Source of the DNA: Flavobacteriaceae bacterium
GTDB taxonomy: Bacteria > Bacteroidota > Bacteroidia > Flavobacteriales > Flavobacteriaceae
Direction: 5' to 3'
DNA length: 5,328 nt
Assembly: GCA_013214425.1 (NCBI GenBank)
Contig: JABSPN010000239.1
Coordinates: 1-5,328, forward strand
Position numbers and translations under genes: made by a program. Positions 1 to 5,328 of the stretch are shown here, piece by piece. Under the pieces are notes generated by a model, which was given only the letters and a program-made list of their open reading frames with translations, was not told where the DNA came from and searched no databases. The first letter of the stretch is position 1; each line of letters opens with the position of its first letter.

Positions 1-196
1 GCACAGGACCATCGGGATATATGTTGTCACTCAATTGTGTAATATATATTGAATCTTTTAAACCATTTGAATCTTCAAAAATTAAAGTTTCATTTAGTTT
101 ATAAGGATTCCAATTTCTTTCTTCATCAGACAGCTTTATATTTCTACCACAGCTAACAAAGAATAATATAAAAAGTGATAATAATATTCTGTTCAT
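1..196 (-). CDS. Small lipoprotein, N-terminal 65 residues (3' end beyond the left edge)
   Basis: Reading from the ATG at 196-194, the frame stays open for 65 codons to the window edge, so the C-terminal part is missing. The protein begins with a type II signal peptide: MNR, a hydrophobic stretch ILLSLFILFFV, then the lipobox FVSC with the acceptor cysteine at residue 16, followed by GRN. The mature protein should be lipid-anchored on the periplasmic or outer-membrane side. The next 50 residues are polar (NIKLSDEERNWNPYKLNE and onward) and I do not recognise a domain. The ATG is chosen because it places the signal peptide exactly and lies 13 bp past the GTT core of palindrome A (minus strand), with an A-rich AAAA just before it instead of a Shine-Dalgarno sequence. 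It would be the first gene of the next cassette. The lipoprotein call is firm; the function is unknown. Confidence 0.8.
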   Translation of the reverse strand, partial: MNRILLSLFILFFVSCGRNIKLSDEERNWNPYKLNETLIFEDSNGLKDSIYITQLSDNIYPDGPV

Positions 197-207
197 TTTT
201 ATGTGCC

Positions 208-255
208 CTAACGGTTTGGCTAAGCTGCGTTTTAATGCAGTTTAGGTGGTGTTAG
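208..255 (-). repeat. attC-like palindrome A (compact)
   Basis: A 48-bp imperfect palindrome. Outer arms are CTAAC (208-212) and GTTAG (251-255). Inner arms are CTAAGCTGC (220-228) and GCAGTTTAG (237-245), which pair with one mismatch. The loop is GTTTTAAT. Unpaired spacers of 7 and 5 nt separate outer from inner arms. AAC/GTT cores, an unpaired spacer, inner stem and small apical loop are the layout of a short integron attC. It lies directly after the acetyltransferase stop codon (minus strand) and directly before the lipoprotein gene. There is no U-tract, so it does not look like an intrinsic terminator. The structure is seen directly; function as a recombination site is inferred. Confidence 0.65.
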
Positions 256-257
256 CA

Positions 258-701
258 TTAGTTTTTATTATTCATTTTCATTTGATAAAGGTCAAAATCT
301 TTTGCCCAAAAATCCTTTTCGACTTTTTCTAATTCAAATCCCAATTTTTCGTAAAATTTATACACAAGTTGGGTCGTTCTGACAATGATAGATTCAATCT
401 TTGAATTACTATTCAAATGATTAATTCTATATTTAGTTAATTTTTTCCCAATTCCATTCCCTTGATACCTAGGGTCAATCATATCCCATGAAATTCGAGC
501 TACTTTTTGTTCCGTAAAGTAGTTTATTCCTCCAGCTCCAATAATTTTAGAATTTTCTTCAAAAACATAATAATCCTCTATTTCATTTTCGAGATAGTTT
601 TCAAAATCATTCTCCTCCGAAATGTCAAAATATTCAGGTGTATTTTTTCTTAATAATTCAATTACTTTCGGTTTGTCTTTATTCGAATACTCTCTAATCA
701 T
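258..701 (-). CDS. GNAT-family N-acetyltransferase
   Basis: A 147-residue, single-domain protein of normal length for a GNAT enzyme, which moves an acetyl group from acetyl-CoA to an amine. It starts MIREYSNKDKPKVIELL, the usual beta1-alpha1 opening. Residues 44-59 (YYVFEENSKIIGAGGI) fit strands beta2-beta3. The acetyl-CoA pyrophosphate-binding motif A is at 78-85 (RYQGNGIG, matching Q/R-x-x-G-x-G/A) after WDMIDP. Motif B is YKFYEKLGFE at 114-123. The substrate cannot be told. The ATG at 699-701 is the first in frame, 33 nt inside the cassette edge, with A-rich sequence before it. The TAA stop ends 2 bp from the GTTAGC core of palindrome A. Family is certain; it may modify a small molecule, an antibiotic or a protein. 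Confidence 0.9.
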   Translation of the reverse strand: MIREYSNKDKPKVIELLRKNTPEYFDISEENDFENYLENEIEDYYVFEENSKIIGAGGINYFTEQKVARISWDMIDPRYQGNGIGKKLTKYRINHLNSNSKIESIIVRTTQLVYKFYEKLGFELEKVEKDFWAKDFDLYQMKMNNKN

Positions 702-716
702 TTTTGGTTATTACGA

Positions 717-727
717 TTTTCTCAAAT
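717..727 (-). promoter_or_regulatory. Shared cassette leader motif upstream of the acetyltransferase
   Basis: On the minus strand ATTTGAGAAAA lies 7 nt inside the AAC core of palindrome B and 15 nt before the ATG. The same 11 bases occur at the same distance from the core in the next cassette (2059-2069). TTTG resembles the end of the Bacteroidota -7 element (TAnnTTTG), but the TA part is imperfect and no clear -33 TTG was found. It could equally be a translation signal or part of the recombination site. Confidence 0.3.
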
Positions 728-731
728 TAAT

Positions 732-859
732 GCTAACGGTTTGTGTATGGTTAGTTGCGTGTTTAAATGTACAATTTTTTCAGCTAAACAATAGCTTTAT
801 AAAAAATCACTTACCTTTGATTTAGCAAGGAATAGCAATTAACTATAAACTTTGTTACC
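732..859 (-). repeat. attC-like palindrome B
   Basis: Cores AAC (735-737) and GTT (854-856) are 122 bp apart, outer edge to outer edge. Inner arms TATGGTTAGTTGC (746-758) and GCAATTAACTATA (835-847) pair at 11 of 13 positions, and both mismatches are G.T wobbles if the plus strand folds. Short unpaired spacers flank the cores. The middle, 759-834, is AT-rich and holds a small hairpin, AGCTA/TAGCT (782-796). The left edge TGCTAAC belongs to the acetyltransferase unit and the right edge GTTACCACAC to the Imm26 unit. The Imm26 stop codon TAA lies inside the right core (855-857). Size and layout resemble a long attC of the VCR class. Its use by an integrase is inferred. Confidence 0.65.
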
Positions 860-2054
860 ACACGTTTTGATTTTTTAAATTTTCATAATATGTTCCATTC
901 GGATTTAGATTGAAGAACTCAAAAATGTCTTTTTTAGCACTTTTGTTTTTTGGATTCCTTAAGTCAGCTTCCAATTCGTTAAATTCGGATTCCCAATATG
1001 GTTGATTAGAGTTTGTTTTGATACAATTCTCTAACGTTTCTTTGTGAAAATTTACGGTCGCTCCAATCGATTCCACTCTATAAGGGTTTGACTTTAATAC
1101 TTTTTCCCAACTTTTAGCATTTTTGTCTGGATTTTCAATCGTTAAATACTTGTTGTATTTTTTTGTTGTGGTTTCTTTATATATAAGTCCGTATTGCAAA
1201 TAAACGGCATCAAAATCTCCGTAATGAATGCTTTTGGAATAAGAAATCGGAAAATCAAATTCTGATTCCGATAGAGGTTGGTTTCCAATTACCTCATAGT
1301 CTCCATATAACAAAACATTGTCCATAATGTATTGAGCAGGAATTGACTTTTTTGTTTTAAGCTCTTCTAAATCGGTTTCTTTAGTTGGGCTTATGAAATG
1401 GTAGACTTTAACGACAAGAGGTTGAGTCATAAGGTTCATTATTCCATAATTTTTATTTGCCTTAAACTTTGAATCCTTTCTTAAAGGTCTCAAATCGGAA
1501 ATCAGTCGTCCGAATCCATAATTTCGTCTATCAACTTTGAAGGTAAAGAAATCGCCTTCTTTTAATTTTACTCTTTTCCTTTTTTTTGAAGAGAATTGTT
1601 CGATTGATTTCAGGTCTTCTGAAGTTGAGTTTTTTATGAAATCATTGAGCCAATTTTTTAAATCCAAAATATCTTTAAACTTTATATTCTCAAAATGAGT
1701 TGAGTAAAATGTGTTTTGAGTTGTGTGGTTTCCGATTATTATTCCACTAATTCCAAAATCGAAATAAGTGCCTATTGGTGTTTTTGATTCTAATGTTGAA
1801 GAAGTCAGTTTTTTGGGTTTTCCTTTTTGAGTTTTTGGAAGCAGAAATTCTCGGTTTTCAGTTTCCTCATTATATTGAATTTCTGAATATTTTAATTCGG
1901 TTGAAATCACTTGTTTTCGGATGGTATTTTTATCAAAGTATAAAATTGAACTTGGTCGATAAGAGTCTCCTTTAAGCGTGACTTTTTCCCAATTATTTGC
2001 AACTAATTCTAATCCTAAATATTTGCGTTGTTCATTGTTTAATTCAAAAGTCAT
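855..2054 (-). CDS. Imm26-domain immunity-like protein
   Basis: A 399-residue, apparently cytoplasmic protein without signal peptide or membrane segment. Residues 162-330 resemble the Imm26 family (immunity 26, linked to polymorphic toxins): KLKEGDFFTFKVDRRNYGFG at 163-182 fits the opening 'G-D-x-F-x-[hydrophobic]... Y-G-x-G-R' strand pair. YGDYEVIGNQPLSESEFDFP at 250-269 fits the later 'IG-x-x-P-L...FP' segment. Before it lie about 155 residues I do not recognise and a basic stretch KKRKRVK (157-163). The last 60 residues, rich in charged residues, are also unassigned. Imm26 proteins are thought to neutralise toxins of rival bacteria. No toxin gene is adjacent, so this would be an orphan immunity gene. 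The ATG at 2052-2054 lies 22 nt inside the cassette edge. The stop codon sits within the GTTA of palindrome B. The domain call is from memory of the family; an exact role cannot be given. Confidence 0.65.
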   Translation of the reverse strand: MTFELNNEQRKYLGLELVANNWEKVTLKGDSYRPSSILYFDKNTIRKQVISTELKYSEIQYNEETENREFLLPKTQKGKPKKLTSSTLESKTPIGTYFDFGISGIIIGNHTTQNTFYSTHFENIKFKDILDLKNWLNDFIKNSTSEDLKSIEQFSSKKRKRVKLKEGDFFTFKVDRRNYGFGRLISDLRPLRKDSKFKANKNYGIMNLMTQPLVVKVYHFISPTKETDLEELKTKKSIPAQYIMDNVLLYGDYEVIGNQPLSESEFDFPISYSKSIHYGDFDAVYLQYGLIYKETTTKKYNKYLTIENPDKNAKSWEKVLKSNPYRVESIGATVNFHKETLENCIKTNSNQPYWESEFNELEADLRNPKNKSAKKDIFEFFNLNPNGTYYENLKNQNVW

Positions 2055-2058
2055 ATGG

Positions 2059-2069
2059 TTTTCTCAAAT
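2059..2069 (-). promoter_or_regulatory. Shared cassette leader motif upstream of the Imm26-like gene
   Basis: ATTTGAGAAAA on the minus strand, 7 nt inside the AAC core of palindrome C and 4 nt before the ATG. It is identical in sequence and in distance from the core to the motif at 717-727. Being so close to the ATG here, it would fit a translation-initiation element (A-rich, with a GAG) better than a promoter for this gene. Low certainty. Confidence 0.3.
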
Positions 2070-2072
2070 GTG

Positions 2073-2269
2073 TGGTAACGGTCTTGTGTATGAAACGTAG
2101 CGTTGCTTAAAATTAGTATATTCTGGTTAAACAATGAGCCGAGTTTTTATATTTTGTACTTATTTATCATTCTAAAAGCTCAAAAATCTAAAAAATTGGC
2201 GGTAAAAGCAAGTAAACACAGACCTTATGATAAGCCAAAACTAGCGATGTTTTATACATTGTGTTGTGC
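2073..2269 (-). repeat. attC-like palindrome C (long)
   Basis: Cores AAC (2077-2079) and GTT (2263-2265) are 189 bp apart, outer edge to outer edge. Inner arms TGTATGAAACGT (2087-2098) and ATGTTTTATACA (2247-2258) pair at 10 of 12 positions. The left half reads AACGGTCTTGTGTATG, close to AACGGTTTGTGTATG of B and AACGTTCTGTGTATG of D. The right half reads TATACATTGTGTT, close to TATACACTTTGTT of D. The middle shares TAAACAAT (2128-2135) with B (785-792) at almost the same distance from the left core. The left edge belongs to the Imm26 unit and the right edge, GTTGTGCG, to the next unit. No protein is supported across it. Confidence 0.6.
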
Positions 2270-2470
2270 GGTCGTTATTTCTTATCCAGTATGATTTATC
2301 CGTTAGTCTTTATCCATCGTCCTGATCCGTTTCGCCTTAAATCGGAACCTAATTTTTGCGAAAATCCGTGCGCTCTGTACCAGATTTATCCATCAAAAAA
2401 TGCGATCCGTTTTAGCGATTACTACGTGTTTTATTTTGAGTGATCACGAGTGCATTTTAATGACGCACAA
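2079..2470 (-). mobile_element. Putative cassette 3, without an ORF
   Basis: A 392-bp unit made of palindrome C plus about 200 bp. Its ends are inverted repeats, GTTGTGCG at 2263-2270 and CGCACAAC at 2464-2471, a perfect 8-bp match that does not extend to the partner half of either palindrome. On the minus strand I find no credible reading frame: the longest ATG-initiated stretches are a few to about 14 codons. Cassettes without an ORF are known from integrons and sometimes carry promoters or small RNAs; which applies here is unknown. Confidence 0.45.
2266..2464. other. Non-coding stretch with repeated ATCCGT and TTATCC words
   Basis: This stretch between palindromes C and D is visibly richer in G and C than its surroundings. 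ATCCGT occurs four times (2298, 2325, 2364, 2405) and TTATCC four times (2282, 2296, 2310, 2386), including TTTATCCATC twice (2309 and 2385). TTTCGC (2330-2335) and GCGAAA (2358-2363) form an inverted pair, each with an ATCCGT at its outer edge. It could be a small RNA, a binding-site cluster or a gene remnant. The words are seen directly; no function is assigned. Confidence 0.4.
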
Positions 2471-2595
2471 CGTTCTGTGTATGAGGCGTTGGGCATTTCG
2501 AAGTACTTCATTTTCAGTTTTCCGTAAGTTTTATTTATTGCTCTACATTTCATCTTAACTACATATTGCCCAATGATTTATACACTTTGTTGTAT
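2465..2595 (-). repeat. attC-like palindrome D
   Basis: Cores AAC (2469-2471) and GTT (2589-2591) are 123 bp apart, outer edge to outer edge, almost the same as palindrome B. Inner arms GTGTATGAGGCGTTGGGCA (2477-2495) and TGCCCAATGATTTATACAC (2567-2585) pair at 15 of 19 positions, and three of the four mismatches would be G.T wobbles on the plus strand. Spacers are GTTCT on the left and TTT on the right. The middle contains a perfect palindrome GAAGTACTTC (2500-2509). The left edge belongs to the ORF-less unit. The right edge, GTTGTATGCCCG, should belong to the unit carrying the NTPase gene. Confidence 0.65.
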
Positions 2596-2623
2596 GCCCG
2601 TGCTTTCTTTTAAGGAGCGTTGG

Positions 2624-2696
2624 GCAGCCATACTCTTTGACAAGTTTTGGCTCTTGCTGTTGGTTTTTTGAGCGACTTGGCAATATGTATGGATGC
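2624..2696. repeat. Imperfect hairpin downstream of the NTPase gene
   Basis: Arms CCATACTCTTTGACAAG (2628-2644) and CTTGGCAATATGTATGG (2676-2692) pair at 14 of 17 positions. They extend outward by GCA/TGC around one mismatch and inward by GCTC (2650-2653)/GAGC (2670-2673). It begins 15 bp after the NTPase stop codon on the minus strand. There is no terminal U-tract, so an intrinsic terminator is not clearly supported. It could be a 3' mRNA-stabilising structure or a decayed attC-like site: the GTAGGCATTA between it and the gene resembles the GTTAGCATTA core next to the acetyltransferase. Confidence 0.5.
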
Positions 2697-2711
2697 GAAG
2701 GGTAGGCATTA

Positions 2712-5328
2712 TTATTCATTTTTATACTCAATTACTTTTTGAAATACTTGGTGCTCTTTGAAAGGATGAGCAGTAAAAAAATCTTGTCTTCTTTTATCTG
2801 TTTTAAACCTTACATCTCTTTCTCCCCAGACTATCCAAATAAATTTCAACTTTTTCTCGATTAAAAACTTATTCAATAAATCTTTTCGTAGATACACTAA
2901 TTTATGGCTATTGTTATAATTATTATAGTAATTAATATTAAAAGATGCCTTGTCTCCATTGGTTTCAAACAAATCAAAAGTCTGAGGTTGATCTATAAGT
3001 TTTAAATGATTTGCAATTTCCTTTGCAACAACAGTTGAATTGCCTGCATCATTAAGATGACTGTGATAACCCTCCCAATTATATTCCATTACTGGCAATA
3101 AAACTTCAAATTCTTTTGTCTCAGATACCTCTCTTTCAATTTCATCCGGAAATTCTTCTTTTAAGCTTATTCCATCACTGTCATCATCCCAAAGAACTGT
3201 TGGGAAGTAGCCAGGTTCGCCTTTTTTTATTTTAACTTTCTTTTTGGCTGTTATGAATTCTAAAGTTGTAAAGTTGTCATAAGTTGAATCTGGGCAATAA
3301 AATAATTCACCTGCATAAGTGTAGTAATTTTCATGCTTTTCAGGTAGCCATCTACCCCCCATATTTTGTTTCTTTAATAAGCTAAAAACATCATTATAGT
3401 CTTCCTCTTTTATTAATAGGCTTCTAATGAATGTAAATCGATGTCTCTCTGCTGGGACATCGTCTTGACCAATATAACCATCAAGGCAAATCCATTCTCC
3501 TTTATCTTCTGTTATATTTTCAATAGATAAATAGTTTTCAATAAAGGGCATTCCTCCGTTTTCATACCAATCAACAAGAGGTTTGGTTCTATCACCCAAT
3601 AAATCATCCTTGATAAACAATTCTCCATTTGGTTTTGATGGAAAACTAGGATCAATATCAGCATCAGATATCCTAAATTTATCCCATTCATTATCAAGTA
3701 ATCCTAGATCATCCCGAAGTCCAGCATTTTCAAAATAAGCAATCCATGAATATTTTTTTCCATAACGTTCAATCTTAGCTCTTTCGGTTCTTCCTCCACC
3801 ATAATAATTGGAGTTGCCAAGAGCTGTCTCTGCCTCTTTAAAGTAATCGGAGTCCCAACCTAAGTCATAAATTCTCCAATATATTTGTTTTCGAACTTTT
3901 ATTTTTTCTGGAGGATTTGAATATGAGCCACCATCTTTGACAATACGACCCAAAGTGTAATTACTGAAATCCATTCGTAAAGGGCCTGAGTAATCATATT
4001 CCTTGTCTCCATAGTCGTGTTCTCCCCAATTCCTATTTCCGCCAAATGAGTATGGAGGACGGATGTTATTTATTTCAGAGTGTGTTAGTAATGATGGGTG
4101 ATGTATAGTACCAATTTCTATAATTCTTCGTGCATAATCCCGTGCTAAAATATGTGTGGTCGAAAAAGAAGCCTGTTCTTTGAAAATATTTTCATAAATA
4201 TTTTTACATATTTCTGGAAGAAATGTGTTTCTAAAATCATTAGAAATAACTGAGTTATGTTCTGCCATAGTGATTCCATATAGTGCTGCTAATGTCCTCT
4301 CCCAAACATAAGGGTCATTGATTTTTAATGAATCAAAAACCATTACCGAAAACTCATTAGGGAATTTTCGGCCATAAAAATAAAGCGCTCTTGTGGCATC
4401 ATCACGTAATGCCCTGTTTGTACTTGTTAAAAACCATAAAATCACCTTGGCGATAACGTGCTGTTTTTCAATTAATAAAATAGATTCTTTATTGGTATTC
4501 TTACACTGTTCTTCAAACTCAGCAATGTAACTGTCAAGGTCGTAGGACTTCTTTCTAATGTATTCAGTCCAAGATACATCCCTCTGATTCATAGGCATTG
4601 ATTCTAGAAGCTTTGAAAGGAAAAGGGCGTTTAGGGGATGTTTAATATCACTTAATGTTTTAAAAGAAAGTTCAAAGAAAAGATTCATATTTTGACTAGA
4701 CCTTAAAAATAACCTAGTTATTAGTTCTTTATCCACCTCCTTGACATATTCAGCTGGCAAACTAAAAAGAGAAGTTATTGATCTACTAAAAGCAGCATTT
4801 GAGAAAGAAATTCTTCTTGAAAACTGATTTACAATATATTTTGGCAAGTACTTGAATACTTTACTTTTTGTGAATTTTAGTTTTTTATCGTTTTCAATAA
4901 TTTCATGAATTGAAATATTCTTTATCTGAGGTAATAATAAACAAAGAGAAGTAATTACATCTTCAAATAAGGGATGTTGCCCATCATCTTGAATAATTTT
5001 ATTAATAAACTCAGAACTAATAAAATATTTAAGATTTTTATTGATACGTATCAGATTTTCACTAATCATGTAACCAGCAAGGATGTCGTATGTAAAACTA
5101 ATATACTCCTGTTTTGCTCTCATATCGCGAGTTACAACTAAACCTTCATTTATTAATATATCTGCTTTTGATTTGTCTTTTTCATATTGTTCTGTTCCGT
5201 CAAATAGATTGTAAAAATCTTTGATTGGAATTTCTCTCAAATTATTCGTCCATAGATAATTGGAAAATTTAGCCAAACTTTCAGTAATAAATAATTCACT
5301 CCCTTTTAGGATAGGACTATTCTTTGTT
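2712..5328 (-). CDS. STAND/Avs-type NTPase, C-terminal part (5' end beyond the right edge)
   Basis: The frame is open to the window edge: upstream of a possible TTG at 5276-5274 it continues 17 codons (TKNSPILKGSELFITES) without a stop, so the true start lies outside and at least 871 residues are present. Numbered from that TTG, residues 57-76 (QEYISFTYDILAGYMISENL) look like the helical lid that follows the winged helix in STAND/NACHT-type ATPases. Residues 281-306 (FLTSTNRALRDDATRALYFY and onward) are a HEAT-like repeat with the NRxLRDxATRAL signature typical of large bacterial defence NTPases. At 498-517 ERAKIERYGKKYSWIAYFEN, and at 793-821 LVYLRKDLLNKFL followed by IWIVWGERDV, resemble conserved C-terminal blocks of Avs-like proteins. 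Such proteins sense a phage protein through the C-terminal part and trigger an N-terminal effector. Both the P-loop and the effector would lie outside the window. The family call rests on recalled motifs, not on a search. Confidence 0.6.
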   Translation of the reverse strand, partial: TKNSPILKGSELFITESLAKFSNYLWTNNLREIPIKDFYNLFDGTEQYEKDKSKADILINEGLVVTRDMRAKQEYISFTYDILAGYMISENLIRINKNLKYFISSEFINKIIQDDGQHPLFEDVITSLCLLLPQIKNISIHEIIENDKKLKFTKSKVFKYLPKYIVNQFSRRISFSNAAFSRSITSLFSLPAEYVKEVDKELITRLFLRSSQNMNLFFELSFKTLSDIKHPLNALFLSKLLESMPMNQRDVSWTEYIRKKSYDLDSYIAEFEEQCKNTNKESILLIEKQHVIAKVILWFLTSTNRALRDDATRALYFYGRKFPNEFSVMVFDSLKINDPYVWERTLAALYGITMAEHNSVISNDFRNTFLPEICKNIYENIFKEQASFSTTHILARDYARRIIEIGTIHHPSLLTHSEINNIRPPYSFGGNRNWGEHDYGDKEYDYSGPLRMDFSNYTLGRIVKDGGSYSNPPEKIKVRKQIYWRIYDLGWDSDYFKEAETALGNSNYYGGGRTERAKIERYGKKYSWIAYFENAGLRDDLGLLDNEWDKFRISDADIDPSFPSKPNGELFIKDDLLGDRTKPLVDWYENGGMPFIENYLSIENITEDKGEWICLDGYIGQDDVPAERHRFTFIRSLLIKEEDYNDVFSLLKKQNMGGRWLPEKHENYYTYAGELFYCPDSTYDNFTTLEFITAKKKVKIKKGEPGYFPTVLWDDDSDGISLKEEFPDEIEREVSETKEFEVLLPVMEYNWEGYHSHLNDAGNSTVVAKEIANHLKLIDQPQTFDLFETNGDKASFNINYYNNYNNSHKLVYLRKDLLNKFLIEKKLKFIWIVWGERDVRFKTDKRRQDFFTAHPFKEHQVFQKVIEYKNE

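Larger units (their letters stand above)
212..736 (-). mobile_element. Putative gene cassette 1 (acetyltransferase plus site A)
   Basis: Boundaries are placed by analogy with integron chemistry, cutting G/TT in the core. On the minus strand the unit starts at the left core of palindrome B, carries the acetyltransferase gene and ends with palindrome A. Its two ends are perfect inverted repeats of 10 bp: GTTAGCATTA at 251-260 and TAATGCTAAC at 728-737. Palindromes A and B do not themselves match over this length, because each combines ends of two neighbouring units. That is what is expected if this 525-bp unit can exist as a circle with one reconstituted site. Mobility is inferred; no recombinase is visible here. 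Confidence 0.55.
737..2078 (-). mobile_element. Putative gene cassette 2 (Imm26-like gene plus site B)
   Basis: A 1342-bp unit bounded by the left cores of palindromes B and C. Its ends are inverted repeats: GTTACCACAC at 854-863 and GTGTGGTAAC at 2070-2079, a perfect 10-bp match that continues imperfectly (GTTTTGA against ATTTGAG). The same ends do not match the partner half of palindrome B or C beyond the core. This repeats the rule seen for cassette 1 with a different sequence, which argues against coincidence. Confidence 0.55.

Noticed and set aside
622..825. 67-codon plus-strand ORF
   Set aside because: Its first part is antisense to the acetyltransferase and the rest runs through palindrome B; no family resemblance, and the opposite orientation to all real genes.
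1775..1975. 66-codon plus-strand ORF
   Set aside because: Lies wholly antisense to the Imm26-like gene; hydrophobic composition is the usual result of reading an AT-rich gene backwards.
2103..2294. 63-codon plus-strand ORF
   Set aside because: It is simply the interior and right arm of palindrome C read through; its C-terminal residues come from the core and arm sequence. The opposite orientation and lack of a domain argue against a gene.
2261..2443. 60-codon plus-strand ORF
   Set aside because: It covers the ORF-less unit, starts inside the core of palindrome C, and has composition driven by the ATCC repeats. No domain is recognised. A real small protein cannot be fully excluded.
208..2595. 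MITE-type transposons with target-site duplications as the explanation of the palindromes
   Set aside because: The flanks of each palindrome are not direct repeats of each other; the matching sequences flank the genes as inverted repeats. Not excluded formally, but it does not explain the pattern.
3512..3697. 61-codon minus-strand ORF
   Set aside because: Out-of-frame shadow inside the NTPase gene.
5274..5276. TTG as the true start of the NTPase gene
   Set aside because: The frame is open for 17 more codons to the window edge, and the protein begins in the middle of what looks like a winged-helix region, so the gene must extend further upstream.
1..5328. Integrase, attI, tRNA, rRNA or CRISPR array
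   Set aside because: None was seen on either strand; no recombinase-like protein is encoded and no regularly spaced direct repeats are present.

Overview
The window is AT-rich, and every credible gene lies on the minus strand. Upstream regions are A-rich with no Shine-Dalgarno sequence, and one gene begins with a classical lipoprotein signal. Together with the protein families this points to a Bacteroidota chromosome, most likely a flavobacterium-like organism; that assignment is inference.

Reading along the minus strand (right to left) there are: (i) the C-terminal 870 or so residues of a large protein that looks like a STAND/Avs-type antiphage NTPase, whose N-terminal part lies beyond the right edge (5328-2712); (ii) 657 bp without a gene, holding a hairpin (2624-2696), a large imperfect palindrome D (2465-2595), a short stretch without an ORF but rich in repeats (2266-2464) and palindrome C (2073-2269); (iii) a 399-residue protein with an Imm26-like immunity domain (2054-855); (iv) palindrome B (732-859); (v) a GNAT acetyltransferase (701-258); (vi) a compact palindrome A (208-255); (vii) the start of a small lipoprotein gene that runs off the left edge (196-1).

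The most interesting point is how the palindromes relate to the genes. Each has outer AAC...GTT cores, a short unpaired spacer, long inner inverted arms and a variable middle, which is the architecture of an integron attC site. The outer sequences do not match across one palindrome. They match across each gene: GTTAGCATTA/TAATGCTAAC bracket the acetyltransferase, GTTACCACAC/GTGTGGTAAC bracket the Imm26 gene, and GTTGTGCG/CGCACAAC bracket the stretch without an ORF. This is the pattern expected if each unit once existed as a circle whose two ends formed a single recombination site, as integron cassettes do. Genes are co-oriented, and two stop codons abut or lie inside a core. I therefore read the window as a piece of a Bacteroidota gene-cassette array. 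No integrase or attI is visible, so the recombinase is unknown.

The inferred cargo (lipoprotein, acetyltransferase, orphan immunity protein, putative phage-defence NTPase) fits an accessory defence and competition array. The genes look like independent units, not steps of one pathway.
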